In this document: positions 5,964-15,491 of the stretch, one piece after another
How positions within the stretch are numbered: the first letter of the stretch is position 1
How the letters are laid out: each line of letters opens with the position of its first letter
Source: a virus
Direction: 5' to 3' (one strand)
DNA: 25,995 nt
IMG/VR virus record: IMGVR_UViG_3300024262_000212
Coordinates: 1 to 25,995 of that record
Notes under the pieces: generated by a model
The model's input: only the letters and a program-made list of their open reading frames with translations
Database searches by the model: none
What the model was told of the DNA's origin: nothing
Program-made: the position numbers and the translations under genes

Positions 5964-6887
5964 TTAATTATTTCGTTTTAATTTATTATCTACTTTATCT
6001 ACAAATGTAACCTCATAAATTGGTCTAGTTGTTTTTCCTATATCTGGTTTTTCAATTCCTTCTGGATATAAACTTACTCTCCTAAATATGTCCTCATTAA
6101 TTATAGTGTAATCAGTTATAAGAAATTCATTAGCTAATAAACTATCTCTGGTTAACAGTAAGCTTATTACTCTAGGTACTCTTTGTGTTTTTAATAACCA
6201 CTTCGGTACCAATTTAGTTTGTATTTGTGTCTTCTTATAATTACTGTCTAAGTAACTATCATCTTCTAGTCCTGGAGTTACTTCTGTAAACTTTCCAGGT
6301 ATTCTGTAAGATTGGTATAACTCTAAATCTGTAAAATCAAAATCACTAGACATAATGTTTCCATTTTGTACTGTTTCAATTCTTACTGTTCCATCTGCAT
6401 TTAAATCTGAATAAGCATAAAGCTTAAACTTCCTACTTGTTTCTGTACTCGCTGTTCCTAATATATTAAGCTCTGCTTGTATCTTATAATCTCCTCCTCC
6501 AAAAGCTATTAATATATTTTGCCAGAAGATAGTAAACGACACATACAATTGTTGTTCTGGTGTTCCTGAAGGATAACCATTTGTTAACTCTCCGTATGTA
6601 TTATCTACTATTGTAGCAATCACAACATCATCTTTTAATAAATTAATTGTAACAGTATCTGCTGCGATTAATCTTCTATAAATAAAAGTATTCTTATCAT
6701 TTTTCCAATAATCAGAACTCACAACATCTCCAAATACTTTTTCAACATACGCACATTCATAATGACAATAACAGAACGTATTCTCTGCTCCAGGTATTAC
6801 TAGAGGTAATGATGGCTGCTGTATCTTTGTAGCCATTCCTGTATAAGCAGGATATGGTGTTCCGTTAGGTAGTTGTATCGTTATCAT
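5964..6887 (-). CDS. Distal tail structural protein, 307 aa
   Basis: 307 residues, almost all beta-strand in character (YPAYTGMATKIQQPSLPLV at the start; many alternating hydrophobic/polar strands; QTKLVPKWLLKTQRVPRVISLLL near 220-243). A short Cys pair (CYCHYEC, about 39-45) could bind metal or form disulphides. The ATG overlaps the stop of the 831-residue tail gene as ATGA, so the two are coupled and probably interact. No enzymatic motif. Best described as a baseplate/tail-tip protein; the family is unnamed as far as I can tell. Confidence 0.65.
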   Translation of the reverse strand: MITIQLPNGTPYPAYTGMATKIQQPSLPLVIPGAENTFCYCHYECAYVEKVFGDVVSSDYWKNDKNTFIYRRLIAADTVTINLLKDDVVIATIVDNTYGELTNGYPSGTPEQQLYVSFTIFWQNILIAFGGGDYKIQAELNILGTASTETSRKFKLYAYSDLNADGTVRIETVQNGNIMSSDFDFTDLELYQSYRIPGKFTEVTPGLEDDSYLDSNYKKTQIQTKLVPKWLLKTQRVPRVISLLLTRDSLLANEFLITDYTIINEDIFRRVSLYPEGIEKPDIGKTTRPIYEVTFVDKVDNKLKRNN

Positions 6888-9379
6888 TCTATTATTTTTA
6901 TAATTGCTTCTTCTGTATCTTTATAAACATCTTCTTCTGTTATCTTAGCTCCTGCAGGTACTGTTGGCACATCATCATTTAACCTTGCACTTATGTTATA
7001 TCCTATTCCTGCTGTTATTTGACTTCCATCCACTAAACATTCAGTAATAACATTACCACTATCAATATAAACCTTCAGTTGTGTTTCTCCACTTAATGGT
7101 ATTAATCTGTTTGGTACTGGATAAGCATTAATTGAGCTTAATTCGTCTATCTCATATCCTAACTGATTAGTTTCCTCTATTCTATGTACTGCCCATACTT
7201 GTGATATATCTACTACTGGTCCTCCTGAGTTAGTCCATGTTGTTTTAAATATCGTATCTGTTCCTGTTAGTACTTGGCCTCCTAAATCTGCTAGAGTTGT
7301 TGGATGGAATGTTTCAATAACTCCACTCCATATTGGTGTGATGTTTCCATCTTCATCATAATCATTCACATTAATTGCAGGACTTAAAAATAAGTAATCT
7401 GTTATTCCTGACACTCCTAAGTCTGAGGTTCCAGATAAATTTGAAGCTACTGCTAGTCTTATCTCATAATCATTTAAAAATGAATAATTACTTGCTCTAT
7501 TGTTTAGATTAAAGTTTGGCTCTGCTGCATCATAGAATACTGTATCAGCTTCTAAGTTTTGTATCCAATCCTGCCACGATATCTTTTGTGCAAATCTTCC
7601 AGTATAATGTTGAAGGCCTCCTACATTTACTCCTGTTTCAATTGTAACGTCATTAAATTGGTCTGCAGGTGCAAGGTTATAGTTTCTTGTTGTTGCATCA
7701 TTTAATTGTTGTATGGTTCCTGAAACAATAGCAGATGCAATGTTGTTATAAGTATAACTATCTAATTCAAATAATTGTTGAGTAATTGGATTGTATGCTA
7801 TAAGCTTAAACATTAAGTCGTTTATAAATGCATCTTTGTTACGGTCTATGTAAAAATCAAAATCAACTACCAGTCCATCTTCATTCCATGTATTCATGTC
7901 TGTATATCCTGCATCAACTCCTATTTGTTTATTATGTGGATAGATGTCATAAATATCAAAGTCCATTAAACCAGGAATGTCTGCACTTAAATCGTAGTCG
8001 TTAACATCTGCTAATAACATAACTTTATTAGTTGATGATGAGCTAAGTGTATTATCTCCTACTTGTATTCCTATTATGTATTTAGCTCCTACTAAATCTA
8101 ATTGAGAAGCTAAGAATGTTTTTTGTAATATTGAGTATTCCATTTCGAATACAATCTCTAAGTCCGGACCTACTAAGTTGGCCTCACATAAAGTAATAGA
8201 ATCATCTCCTACTGTTGGTGCAAGTCCTTCATTATTGATTGCTCTGTCATACAAGAAGTTATCTTTTAAATCACTTAGTATGGTATTTGTGTATTGTGCT
8301 TCTGTTGGTAGGTAACTTACGTATGCTCCGAATCTATCCCCTACTACAAAAGGTGTAGATAGTCTTTCTACCAATATTGTAACTCTTGTTTTACTTCCTG
8401 CGAGTATTCCATCTGCTGAGGCTAGACTTCCTGCTTCTTGATAAACTACAGATTTAATATTATAATCATTTGCAAAACCATTAAAGTTTTCCTCATACCA
8501 TGCTACTGATCCTGTAATATTATCTATTTGGAATTTCTTTTCGGTACTAGGATCTGATAGTACTCTTCTAAATCCTGCGTTAAACACATATTTTAAACTG
8601 TTAAGTCCTGTGTATAATGTTGGTAATACTAAATTCTCTAAATTAAAAAGCTCTCCTTCTTTGTAATAAGGCACTACTGTAAAATCATGTGAAATGATAA
8701 ACCTTTGTACTCCAGGTGCAGGATTACTTACAAATCTAACGGCTGCACTTCCTGTTAACCAATCTTTATAACTTCCTAGTTTTATCATTGGCACTTGAGC
8801 AGTACTTCTTACTCCTCCTCCAATATCTGCACCTATTCCTGCTGCATAAAACCCTTGATCATTTCCACTAACTTTTGATAATGTATTAAAGGTTTCTCCA
8901 TTATCATTTAAACCAAACTTATAATTTAAAGCTGTCAACCAGTTAACTCCTGTTATTGACATTCCTATTATTGCACCAGGAACAATCACATAAGGAGTTG
9001 ATAATATTATTACCATTGTATTGCCATTCACAAACTGCACACTATTGGCTCCTATTAATACTGGAGTTCCAGAAAAGTTAAAACCGACATCTACAGTATC
9101 ACCTGAAGAAAAACCTTCATTGTTAAAATCATATCCATCATTTGATACAACTATTAACTCTGTTCCTATACCTCCTGTGATTGTTAAATCCCAATTAAAA
9201 CCACCTTCTGGTGCATAAACTGTTTGCCATGAAATATCAACAGCCATTGCAACACGTAAATTTTCCATTACCGTTGCTGCTAAGTTATTCGTAACATCTC
9301 CTAAGTTAGATACAAATCCTATATCGTTCTTAAACTCGTTATAAAAGTTAATGTCATTTACTATTGTCTGGATTGCCAT
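6884..9379 (-). CDS. Large distal tail / baseplate protein, 831 aa
   Basis: 831 residues, overwhelmingly beta-strand and turn, rich in Asn, Asp, Gly, Thr and Tyr, with no transmembrane helix or catalytic motif I recognise. Repeated short sandwich-like segments (for example WDLTITGGIGTELIVV near 63-78 and the YDLSADIPGLMDFDIYDIY region in the middle) suggest several tandem beta domains, as in tail-tip or central-fibre proteins. Encoded after the tape measure and hub-like gene and before the fibre, the normal place for tail-tip proteins in siphoviruses. It overlaps the upstream 84-residue gene by 26 bases. Exact role unknown. Confidence 0.65.
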   Translation of the reverse strand: MAIQTIVNDINFYNEFKNDIGFVSNLGDVTNNLAATVMENLRVAMAVDISWQTVYAPEGGFNWDLTITGGIGTELIVVSNDGYDFNNEGFSSGDTVDVGFNFSGTPVLIGANSVQFVNGNTMVIILSTPYVIVPGAIIGMSITGVNWLTALNYKFGLNDNGETFNTLSKVSGNDQGFYAAGIGADIGGGVRSTAQVPMIKLGSYKDWLTGSAAVRFVSNPAPGVQRFIISHDFTVVPYYKEGELFNLENLVLPTLYTGLNSLKYVFNAGFRRVLSDPSTEKKFQIDNITGSVAWYEENFNGFANDYNIKSVVYQEAGSLASADGILAGSKTRVTILVERLSTPFVVGDRFGAYVSYLPTEAQYTNTILSDLKDNFLYDRAINNEGLAPTVGDDSITLCEANLVGPDLEIVFEMEYSILQKTFLASQLDLVGAKYIIGIQVGDNTLSSSSTNKVMLLADVNDYDLSADIPGLMDFDIYDIYPHNKQIGVDAGYTDMNTWNEDGLVVDFDFYIDRNKDAFINDLMFKLIAYNPITQQLFELDSYTYNNIASAIVSGTIQQLNDATTRNYNLAPADQFNDVTIETGVNVGGLQHYTGRFAQKISWQDWIQNLEADTVFYDAAEPNFNLNNRASNYSFLNDYEIRLAVASNLSGTSDLGVSGITDYLFLSPAINVNDYDEDGNITPIWSGVIETFHPTTLADLGGQVLTGTDTIFKTTWTNSGGPVVDISQVWAVHRIEETNQLGYEIDELSSINAYPVPNRLIPLSGETQLKVYIDSGNVITECLVDGSQITAGIGYNISARLNDDVPTVPAGAKITEEDVYKDTEEAIIKIIE

Positions 9380-9608
9380 TTAATATGTTTTTTAAATCTG
9401 CTATTATTTTATGAGCTTCGTTTACATCTCCAGTCTTTAAAGCTGTATTTACTCTTTCGTTCATTCCTTTGATGTACTCTTTCTCTTTTTCTGTTCCTTC
9501 CTTCATCACTTTATTGTTAGCTTTTGATACTTCCTGAACTGCTAACTTTCTAACTACTACTAAACTTCCTTTTAAGTCATCTAAGGCATCCTGCATTTTC
9601 TTATCCAT
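9354..9608 (-). CDS. Small coiled-coil protein in the tail module, 84 aa
   Basis: 84 residues, nearly all helical: DDLKGSLVVVRKLAVQEVSK, then a Lys/Glu-rich middle (NNKVMKEGTEKEKEYIKGM) and an amphipathic C-terminal helix. No Cys, no membrane segment. Its start overlaps the hub-like gene stop by one base (TAATG) and its end overlaps the 831-residue gene by 26 bases, so all three are coupled. Probably a small structural or assembly factor for the tail tip; no family recognised. Confidence 0.6.
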   Translation of the reverse strand: MDKKMQDALDDLKGSLVVVRKLAVQEVSKANNKVMKEGTEKEKEYIKGMNERVNTALKTGDVNEAHKIIADLKNILNGNPDNSK

Positions 9609-11383
9609 TATGGTTGTATTATAAAGGTTTCTTTTAAATTAGGTGCATACTTGTGCTGCTCCCAGTATGATATCGTTGCGTAATCTGAAAACAAACGCCA
9701 GTTAATTTGCTTTACTTTTCCTATTCCACCTGTTGATGGTGTGAAATAACTATTATCTATTAACTCAATAAAGTTATTTAAACCAAAAGGTACACGTACA
9801 TTGTTGTAAACCTTTCTTTGTCTTCTGAAATTATTAGCAATGAATGAGGTCTGGTTCCAATATTTAGCATAAAGAACAGGAGCCGAGAATAAATCCCTTT
9901 GATTAACTGGTATCTTTCCTCCTGCCAAATAAACTAACTTAGGTACTGTATGCGAATTATCACTCACTTTCATTACACCTAACTTACCTGTTATGCTTCC
10001 TGCAAGGTTAGAGTTACCTCCTAATGCTTGAGCTACTGAATCTAAAAAGTTAGCTATAAATTTTAATACATTTTCAACTCCATTTAATTCATTTTTTCTA
10101 TTAGCTAAAGCATAAGGTATCTTAACCTCATCTAATCCGCTTAAATATTTAGCTTGAGGAATGTTTACCTGTATTGCATCTGTCACTCTCTCGATTGCTG
10201 TTCCTAGATAGTTATCTATGGTCCAGTCATCTCTCTGGTCTATCTGAAATAAAAAAGCAAACCTTGTCGCTAGTTCATCTGTATTATACTTCTGCTCTTC
10301 TATTAAAACATCTGGCATCTGGTATGTTGAGTTCTTAATCCAGAACGGATCGTTATCACTTCTAAAATGTAAATCATTACCAATTATTGCAAACCTTCCA
10401 TACGGTAAGTCTTTTATAACTGAGAAAAATTCCCCACAACCATAGCCGTAATCATTTACATTTGGTATTCCTGTCGGAGTTCCTTTCAAACTAGTAATCA
10501 ATCCATCTATTAAGTTGACGTTGTCTTGTCTAGGATTTGATGGTAAAAAATAAACGTTATCTAATTCTGTTATCGGACTTACAAAGTTGTATCCTAGATG
10601 ATTTGCCACAATTGTTAAAGCTCTTCTTAATTGGATAGTTTTATGTGTTCTTAATCTTGGTAGTAATGTTTCTAGCATCTTATTACCTAAATCAATAACT
10701 GCTGCTAGTAATATGATTGTGTATGCTAAGTTTATTAGAGCTTTAGCAGCAAACCAAATAACAGCACCTATAGATCCTCCAGGATATATAGAAATCATAG
10801 CTATTACTGTTGCGATATCATCTGCTACTCTCATTATTGATTCTGCTAGTTCCTTTATCATTAGAAAAAGGATAATATTTGACATCAATATTTTAAAAAG
10901 GTCTTCTTTCTTTTCTACTACATAATCTAAGTTAGTATAGTCTGATTGTGTTACAGCTCCTATCTCTTCTAAGTATCCCCACGTTAAAGCATCTAATCGG
11001 TCCTGTAAATTATCAAGTCCATGTTTTTTGACTATGTTTGCTACTACACTTCCATCTTCTAAAAACGCAGCATCGTCTGACAAGTTAATAAATCCATCGA
11101 AAGAATCAACAGAGTTTAAATTGTTAAATGCTTTCATTTTAAATGGTACTCCTTCAAATATTCCAGGATAACCATCAGTTATCCATTGCTTTAATACTTG
11201 AGCTTCTTTATTTACAAATCTGAAAGAATCAAAGTTAATGTTAGCCTGTATACTATCATTGTCAAATGAGGCAGTTACTTCTATGTCAGTCCACTCTACT
11301 GGGGGATTAATAGTCACACCGTTTAACTCGAATGATTGACGTGTATTTTTGGAGCTTCCTGACATAAAAGTGGTAACAGGCAT
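9608..11383 (-). CDS. Tail hub / distal tail protein with internal membrane-type helices, 591 aa
   Basis: 591 residues, directly after the tape measure, where siphoviruses encode the distal tail and hub proteins. The N-terminal 150 residues are beta-rich (SFELNGVTINPPVEWTDIEV...). Residues about 164-232 are strikingly hydrophobic and helical: ILMSNIILFLMI, then AVIWFAAKALINLAYTIILL and AAVIDLG. The C-terminal 350 residues return to beta/alpha structure with many aromatic residues (YGYGCGEFFSVIKDLPYGRF; WRLFSDYATISYWEQHKY). The start ATG lies in a 16-base sequence repeated before the portal leader ORF. A hub role is positional inference; the hydrophobic insert may act during DNA ejection. Confidence 0.62.
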   Translation of the reverse strand: MPVTTFMSGSSKNTRQSFELNGVTINPPVEWTDIEVTASFDNDSIQANINFDSFRFVNKEAQVLKQWITDGYPGIFEGVPFKMKAFNNLNSVDSFDGFINLSDDAAFLEDGSVVANIVKKHGLDNLQDRLDALTWGYLEEIGAVTQSDYTNLDYVVEKKEDLFKILMSNIILFLMIKELAESIMRVADDIATVIAMISIYPGGSIGAVIWFAAKALINLAYTIILLAAVIDLGNKMLETLLPRLRTHKTIQLRRALTIVANHLGYNFVSPITELDNVYFLPSNPRQDNVNLIDGLITSLKGTPTGIPNVNDYGYGCGEFFSVIKDLPYGRFAIIGNDLHFRSDNDPFWIKNSTYQMPDVLIEEQKYNTDELATRFAFLFQIDQRDDWTIDNYLGTAIERVTDAIQVNIPQAKYLSGLDEVKIPYALANRKNELNGVENVLKFIANFLDSVAQALGGNSNLAGSITGKLGVMKVSDNSHTVPKLVYLAGGKIPVNQRDLFSAPVLYAKYWNQTSFIANNFRRQRKVYNNVRVPFGLNNFIELIDNSYFTPSTGGIGKVKQINWRLFSDYATISYWEQHKYAPNLKETFIIQP

Positions 11384-11393
11384 CTTAACCTAT
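11378..11393 (-). repeat. 16-base direct repeat, copy at the start of the hub-like gene
   Basis: Minus-strand ATAGGTTAAGATGCCT, identical to the copy at 24700-24715. Both contain the initiating ATG of a reading frame and the beginning of its second codon (MP). AGG lies six bases before each ATG, unlike the A-rich leaders elsewhere in this window. Confidence 0.6.
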
Positions 11394-11420
11394 CTAATGT
11401 TTAAAATTACAATAATTTTT

Positions 11421-14375
11421 TTAATTAATCTTACCTCTCATTGATGATCGTGTTTTTGTTACTTTGTTTTCCTGCTGCATTGTTACTGTTAACTGTTTTA
11501 GTATCCTATGGTAATCAACATCTTTTAATACTGGCTGATTCCTTATTGCTTTCTCAACTTTACTATTTGTTTCTACTATTGAATTTTGTAGTGAATCAAA
11601 TTTTCTAAGTATCTGAGTATTGCTTTGCCAATTCGTTAACTGAGCTACATCACTATTTGGTTGATTGAACTGATAAAGGTTACTATACATTCCTTTGTCA
11701 TGTGCTTCCACAATTTTAGTAATATCTTCTGTTGTCCTTCCTCCTGTTCTTTCGCTTTGTCCTGGATTTAAAATCTTTTCTTTACCATCTGCTCTAATAA
11801 TATAACCATCATTCTTTGTATTAAGATGTGGCCTTCCTAAAGCATCAGCAACAGTTGTATTTGTACCATCGATAAATGTAGGTATTGCTTCTATTATTCC
11901 TGGTAAAGCACCAAGTAAAATACCTACTTCTGGTAGTGCTTCTTGAGGACTTTTACCTTGTTCAAGTAAAGCAGATAATATTTTAAACCCTGCTGTTTTA
12001 AGTTCTTGTTTTCTTTGCTCTTCTTGTTTTTGTCTTTCTAGTTCTGCTCTTCTTTTCTCTTCTGCTGCTAGACTTTGGTCTGCTCCTAGTACATCTCTGT
12101 TTGCAAGTTCTCGTAACTGGTCCTGTCTTTTTTCTGTATTGCTTATCTGAGTATCAATTGCTTCTATGTTTCTTTCACTTATTTTATCACTCTGCTTTTG
12201 AATTGCTCCAAATAATGCCTTTTGAATCTCTTCTCTTCTTTTTGCAGCCTCTTCTTCTAATCTTACTTGCTCATTTATTCTCTCTTCTTGTTGGCCTAAT
12301 AATAAATCGTTTAATTCTTTCTGAATATTTAAAAACTCTATTGAACCTTCTTTTGCTATATCTAGTCTTCTCTCAAGTGATGCTATCTCGTTTGCTTCTC
12401 TATCCTTTCTTAAGTTTTCGATTGCTTCTTGTGATTGAGCTATACTATCTTCTGTTATTTGACCTAGTGCTAATTCTTGAGCTTGTATTTCAAGTCTTAA
12501 ATCTATTCCTTCCTGCTGTGCATCGTTTAAATCTTGTTGAGCATCTGCTAAATCTTGTAATACAATACGTCTTTCTCTCACTACTTCTAATGTACGGCCT
12601 TCAATTATTTCTGATTGCTCAAGTAATCGGATTTGTTTTTGTAGCTCTGTAGCATCAAGTTTCAAAAGTTCATCTATATTAACTCCTGCAGCTGATAACT
12701 CTTCCAATACTTTCTTTTGCTCCCTGAATGAATCGTTAGCTAATTTGTTTGTTTGTTCTAATAAAGCAGCTCTCTTATCTAGAGTTTCTTTTTCGTTTGC
12801 TATTATTCTCTCATTAATCGTTTTCTGGTTATCAAATCCATCTATTAAAATATCAAGGTCTTTCTCTAGTCTATCTTGTTTTATTTGTCTTAGTTCTTTT
12901 TCATTTTCTAATAACTCATTTTTTAATTCATTCTCTGCTTCAATAACTTTTTTAATTGCTTCTGTTTCTGCATCTAATAAATCTACAGTTGCACCTCCAG
13001 CTAAGTTAGCGACACGTATTCTTTCTTTAGCTACATCTCTTTCTTCTTTAGCAATTCTTAACAGTATTCCTGCTCTTTCTATCTGTAGTTTTTGTCCTTC
13101 TAATATAGCTATGTTTAATGTTTCAAAACTTCGAGTACTATCTCCTGCTATTATTTGCTGTTCAGATATTAAGCCATTTAAAACTGCTATTCTTATTTCT
13201 AATGGTCTGACTGCTTTTTCAAAAGCTATAATACTCTTTTCTAGTTCTAGTTGTGCCTCTGCTGATTCTTTTATTTTATCAGTGAAGTTTTCCGTTGCAT
13301 TTGCTGTCCTATCAAATGTATTTTTAAAGTTTGTAGCTGTCTTATCAAACTGACTTAATCCTGCACTTGCTAGAGCTGTTGACTTTAAAAAGTCTATAGC
13401 ATTAACTTCTCCATTGGCTAGTCCTTTTCCTAAATCAAATAAATCTAGAGCAGTTGAAGCTACAACATTACTTACTTGATCATAAACACCACCAAGAGCA
13501 GACGTAGCTTCTCTTACTGCTTCACTTCCTTCTGCTGTTTCCTCTAGGCTTCCTTTTATTCCGTCTAATGATAGCTTTGCTCCTACTACTGAAGCTGCAA
13601 AACCTACCAGTGATTTTGTTGCACTATCTATTGCTCCTGGATAGTTACCTACATTTCTTTGGAATTGTCCTGCAGCTGCATCAACATCTTTTAACTGTTT
13701 ATCTAATTCGTTTATTTCTATTAGTAATTTCTTTGTTTCATCTGTTGCCTTTCCTTCCTGAAGAACTAAATTTTTAAACTGCTTTCTTAATTCATTTAAT
13801 CTTTTACTTTCCTTCTGGTATAAATCAATAAGTCCTAGTGAATCTTTAGCTATTTCTTTATTAATTTTATTTACTTCTGCTTTCTCATTGGTAACAATAA
13901 TTAACTCCTTAGTTAATTTCTGGAGCTGTATTCTTTCCTCTGCTGTTAAATCAATAGAATCTGCTATTTTTTCATTCCCTTGTCTTCTAGCTTTATCAGA
14001 TAATACCTCCCTTTTCAAAAGCTCATTTTTAGCTGCTGTTAATTTCTTAATCTTAATCTCTAGCTCACTTGTCTGCTTCGCATCTATATCTTCTGCTTTC
14101 TGTATTTTTTTCTGGATGGTTATTCTCTCTTTGTCGAGCTTTATCTTTTGTTGAAATGCTTCATTAGTTTTATCAATGGCTTCATTAATAGACTTAAGGC
14201 TTTTTAAATCTTTAGGATCTGTATTGATAAGCTTACCACTTTCTTTTGTGGTTTCTTCTAATCCTTTATTTATAGCATCAATTACTACTAGATACTTCTC
14301 TCCAGATACTCGTATATCTTTGTAGAGGTCTTTTTCGTATACATCTCCTGCTCCTTTTATTTGGTCATTTGCCAT
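11421..14375 (-). CDS. Tape measure protein
   Basis: 984 residues, the longest gene in the window, sited between the tail-chaperone candidates and the tail-tip genes. It is mostly charged coiled coil (Glu/Lys/Gln/Leu heptads, roughly 20-245 and 370-790). Hydrophobic patches occur near 253-266 (LVGFAASVVGAKLSL) and 810-832 (VGILLGALPGIIEAIPTF). The C-terminal GRPHLNTKNDGYIIRADGKE segment recurs in tape measures of Bacteroidota phages as I remember them. Tape measures set tail length and enter the cell during ejection; at about 0.15 nm per residue this predicts a tail near 145-150 nm (inference). The 3' end is followed by a 37-base A/T-rich gap. Confidence 0.9.
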   Translation of the reverse strand: MANDQIKGAGDVYEKDLYKDIRVSGEKYLVVIDAINKGLEETTKESGKLINTDPKDLKSLKSINEAIDKTNEAFQQKIKLDKERITIQKKIQKAEDIDAKQTSELEIKIKKLTAAKNELLKREVLSDKARRQGNEKIADSIDLTAEERIQLQKLTKELIIVTNEKAEVNKINKEIAKDSLGLIDLYQKESKRLNELRKQFKNLVLQEGKATDETKKLLIEINELDKQLKDVDAAAGQFQRNVGNYPGAIDSATKSLVGFAASVVGAKLSLDGIKGSLEETAEGSEAVREATSALGGVYDQVSNVVASTALDLFDLGKGLANGEVNAIDFLKSTALASAGLSQFDKTATNFKNTFDRTANATENFTDKIKESAEAQLELEKSIIAFEKAVRPLEIRIAVLNGLISEQQIIAGDSTRSFETLNIAILEGQKLQIERAGILLRIAKEERDVAKERIRVANLAGGATVDLLDAETEAIKKVIEAENELKNELLENEKELRQIKQDRLEKDLDILIDGFDNQKTINERIIANEKETLDKRAALLEQTNKLANDSFREQKKVLEELSAAGVNIDELLKLDATELQKQIRLLEQSEIIEGRTLEVVRERRIVLQDLADAQQDLNDAQQEGIDLRLEIQAQELALGQITEDSIAQSQEAIENLRKDREANEIASLERRLDIAKEGSIEFLNIQKELNDLLLGQQEERINEQVRLEEEAAKRREEIQKALFGAIQKQSDKISERNIEAIDTQISNTEKRQDQLRELANRDVLGADQSLAAEEKRRAELERQKQEEQRKQELKTAGFKILSALLEQGKSPQEALPEVGILLGALPGIIEAIPTFIDGTNTTVADALGRPHLNTKNDGYIIRADGKEKILNPGQSERTGGRTTEDITKIVEAHDKGMYSNLYQFNQPNSDVAQLTNWQSNTQILRKFDSLQNSIVETNSKVEKAIRNQPVLKDVDYHRILKQLTVTMQQENKVTKTRSSMRGKIN

Positions 14376-14871
14376 CTTTATTTTCTTTTAAAGTTCGTAA
14401 GTAATTGTTATACTGATAAACGGTAATTTTTTTAACATCAATTGAAACTTTTTGTATCTTCTCTAACCCAACAACAACACTTTCAAATGTTTGAGTTTCT
14501 TTTTTAGTGGATGAATCCATTAATTCTGATTCTTCTATATCAATTAAATTAAGAATATTTCTATCTCCTGTAAAAATATAATCACTCTTTAATTTTGTAA
14601 TTTCTTTTTTCTTATTAAGATGTTCTAGGTATTCTTTTGAAAGACCGAACTCTTCCAAGTATTCATCATAGATAGTGGTCCAGATTTCATTTAACTCTTT
14701 ACTGGTTTCATTCTCTATTTTTCTGTATGAATCTAATTTCTTTAGGTATGCTAGGTTATCAGTTTTGTGAATCTGTACCCAGTTCCATTGTGGTAAATCG
14801 TCTATTGATTTAAACGTGTTAAGCTGAGAGCTTAAGCCTGACTTCTTGTATAAACTTTTTACGAATAACAT
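14365..14871 (-). CDS. Tail assembly chaperone candidate, 168 aa
   Basis: 168 residues, soluble and helical: DLPQWNWVQIHKTDNLAYL (about 25-43) at the start, then acidic helices and a Lys-rich end. It directly precedes and overlaps (11 bases) the tape measure gene, the place of tail assembly chaperones (lambda G/GT position). Its start lies inside the preceding gene, overlapping by 53 bases in the +1 (equivalently -2) frame. I see no convincing slippery heptamer for a lambda-type -1 shift, so I treat it as an independently started gene. Chaperone role is positional. Confidence 0.6.
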   Translation of the reverse strand: MLFVKSLYKKSGLSSQLNTFKSIDDLPQWNWVQIHKTDNLAYLKKLDSYRKIENETSKELNEIWTTIYDEYLEEFGLSKEYLEHLNKKKEITKLKSDYIFTGDRNILNLIDIEESELMDSSTKKETQTFESVVVGLEKIQKVSIDVKKITVYQYNNYLRTLKENKDGK

Positions 14872-15301
14872 CTATTAACATTTGTAAGTTTTCATCCTGT
14901 AGTCCTTCTAGATTATTTCCGTATTTGTCCTCCAGGTTGTTATCTGCTTTTTGTGGATCTGAATCTATTACAAAAAATCCATCTCCAAGTTTTAAGTTGT
15001 AGCTGTTATAATAATCTCCTGAATCTAATAAAAAAGGACTATTACCTTGCAGCTTCATGTGGCCTTGTCCATTATAAGTAAACGTACGGCCTCTATTTAA
15101 TATCTCTGTTACTATTGAGTAACCACCACCTGTTTCTTTTAGCTTGACTCCTAGTGAGTCCTCTCCTCTGAATAACTGGCTCCTATTTAAGTTCAGTATC
15201 CATTCCTGAAGACCTTTATCAGTAAGAACGGCATTAAACATTAAATCTGCATCTAGTGTTATTGCTGCTCTTACTGATTTTATAAGTCTTTCCTGCCTCA
15301 T
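14819..15301 (-). CDS. Tail module protein, 160 aa
   Basis: 160 residues: an N-terminal helix (RLIKSVRAAITLDADLMFNAV), a central Gly/Tyr-rich beta part (KETGGGYSIVTEILNRGRTF, about 54-73), then LQDENLQMLIDVIRKKFIQEV as a C-terminal helix. No catalytic motif or membrane segment. It lies between the major tail protein block and the chaperone candidate; position suggests a tail-completion or assembly factor. Its ATG is immediately followed upstream by the 59-residue gene's stop (adjacent, no gap). Confidence 0.6.
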   Translation of the reverse strand: MRQERLIKSVRAAITLDADLMFNAVLTDKGLQEWILNLNRSQLFRGEDSLGVKLKETGGGYSIVTEILNRGRTFTYNGQGHMKLQGNSPFLLDSGDYYNSYNLKLGDGFFVIDSDPQKADNNLEDKYGNNLEGLQDENLQMLIDVIRKKFIQEVRLKLSA

Positions 15302-15481
15302 TTACTTTCTATTCTTTACGATCCACTCCCATGCTCCATTCAAATCAAAAGGTAGTTTACCTTTAAACTCTTCTTTGAACTGGGTTTTTTTGTAGTCCTT
15401 AAAGCTAGAAGGATTAAGCACTTTTTCGTATTGTAGTTCTAAGGCATTTTGTCCTTTTACTACTGTATTAGTTCCTGCCAT
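15302..15481 (-). CDS. Small tail module protein, 59 aa
   Basis: Found by translation; 59 residues beginning MAGTNTVVKGQNALELQYEK and ending WEWIVKNRK. Basic, with a central Lys/Phe-rich stretch (FKDYKKTQFKEEFKGKLPF) and a Trp-containing end. It fits exactly between neighbours: start 10 bases after the major tail protein stop, stop directly abutting the next ATG. No family recognised; an assembly role for the tail tube is a guess. Confidence 0.6.
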   Translation of the reverse strand: MAGTNTVVKGQNALELQYEKVLNPSSFKDYKKTQFKEEFKGKLPFDLNGAWEWIVKNRK

Positions 15482-15491
15482 AGTTCTAAAA

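Noticed and set aside
12101-13353. Two long open frames on the plus strand (183 and 202 codons) opposite the tape measure
   Set aside because: They are antisense to Glu/Lys/Gln-rich coiled-coil codons, which read backwards as Leu/Phe/Ser without stops. Composition is low-complexity hydrophobic and no start context or promoter supports them.
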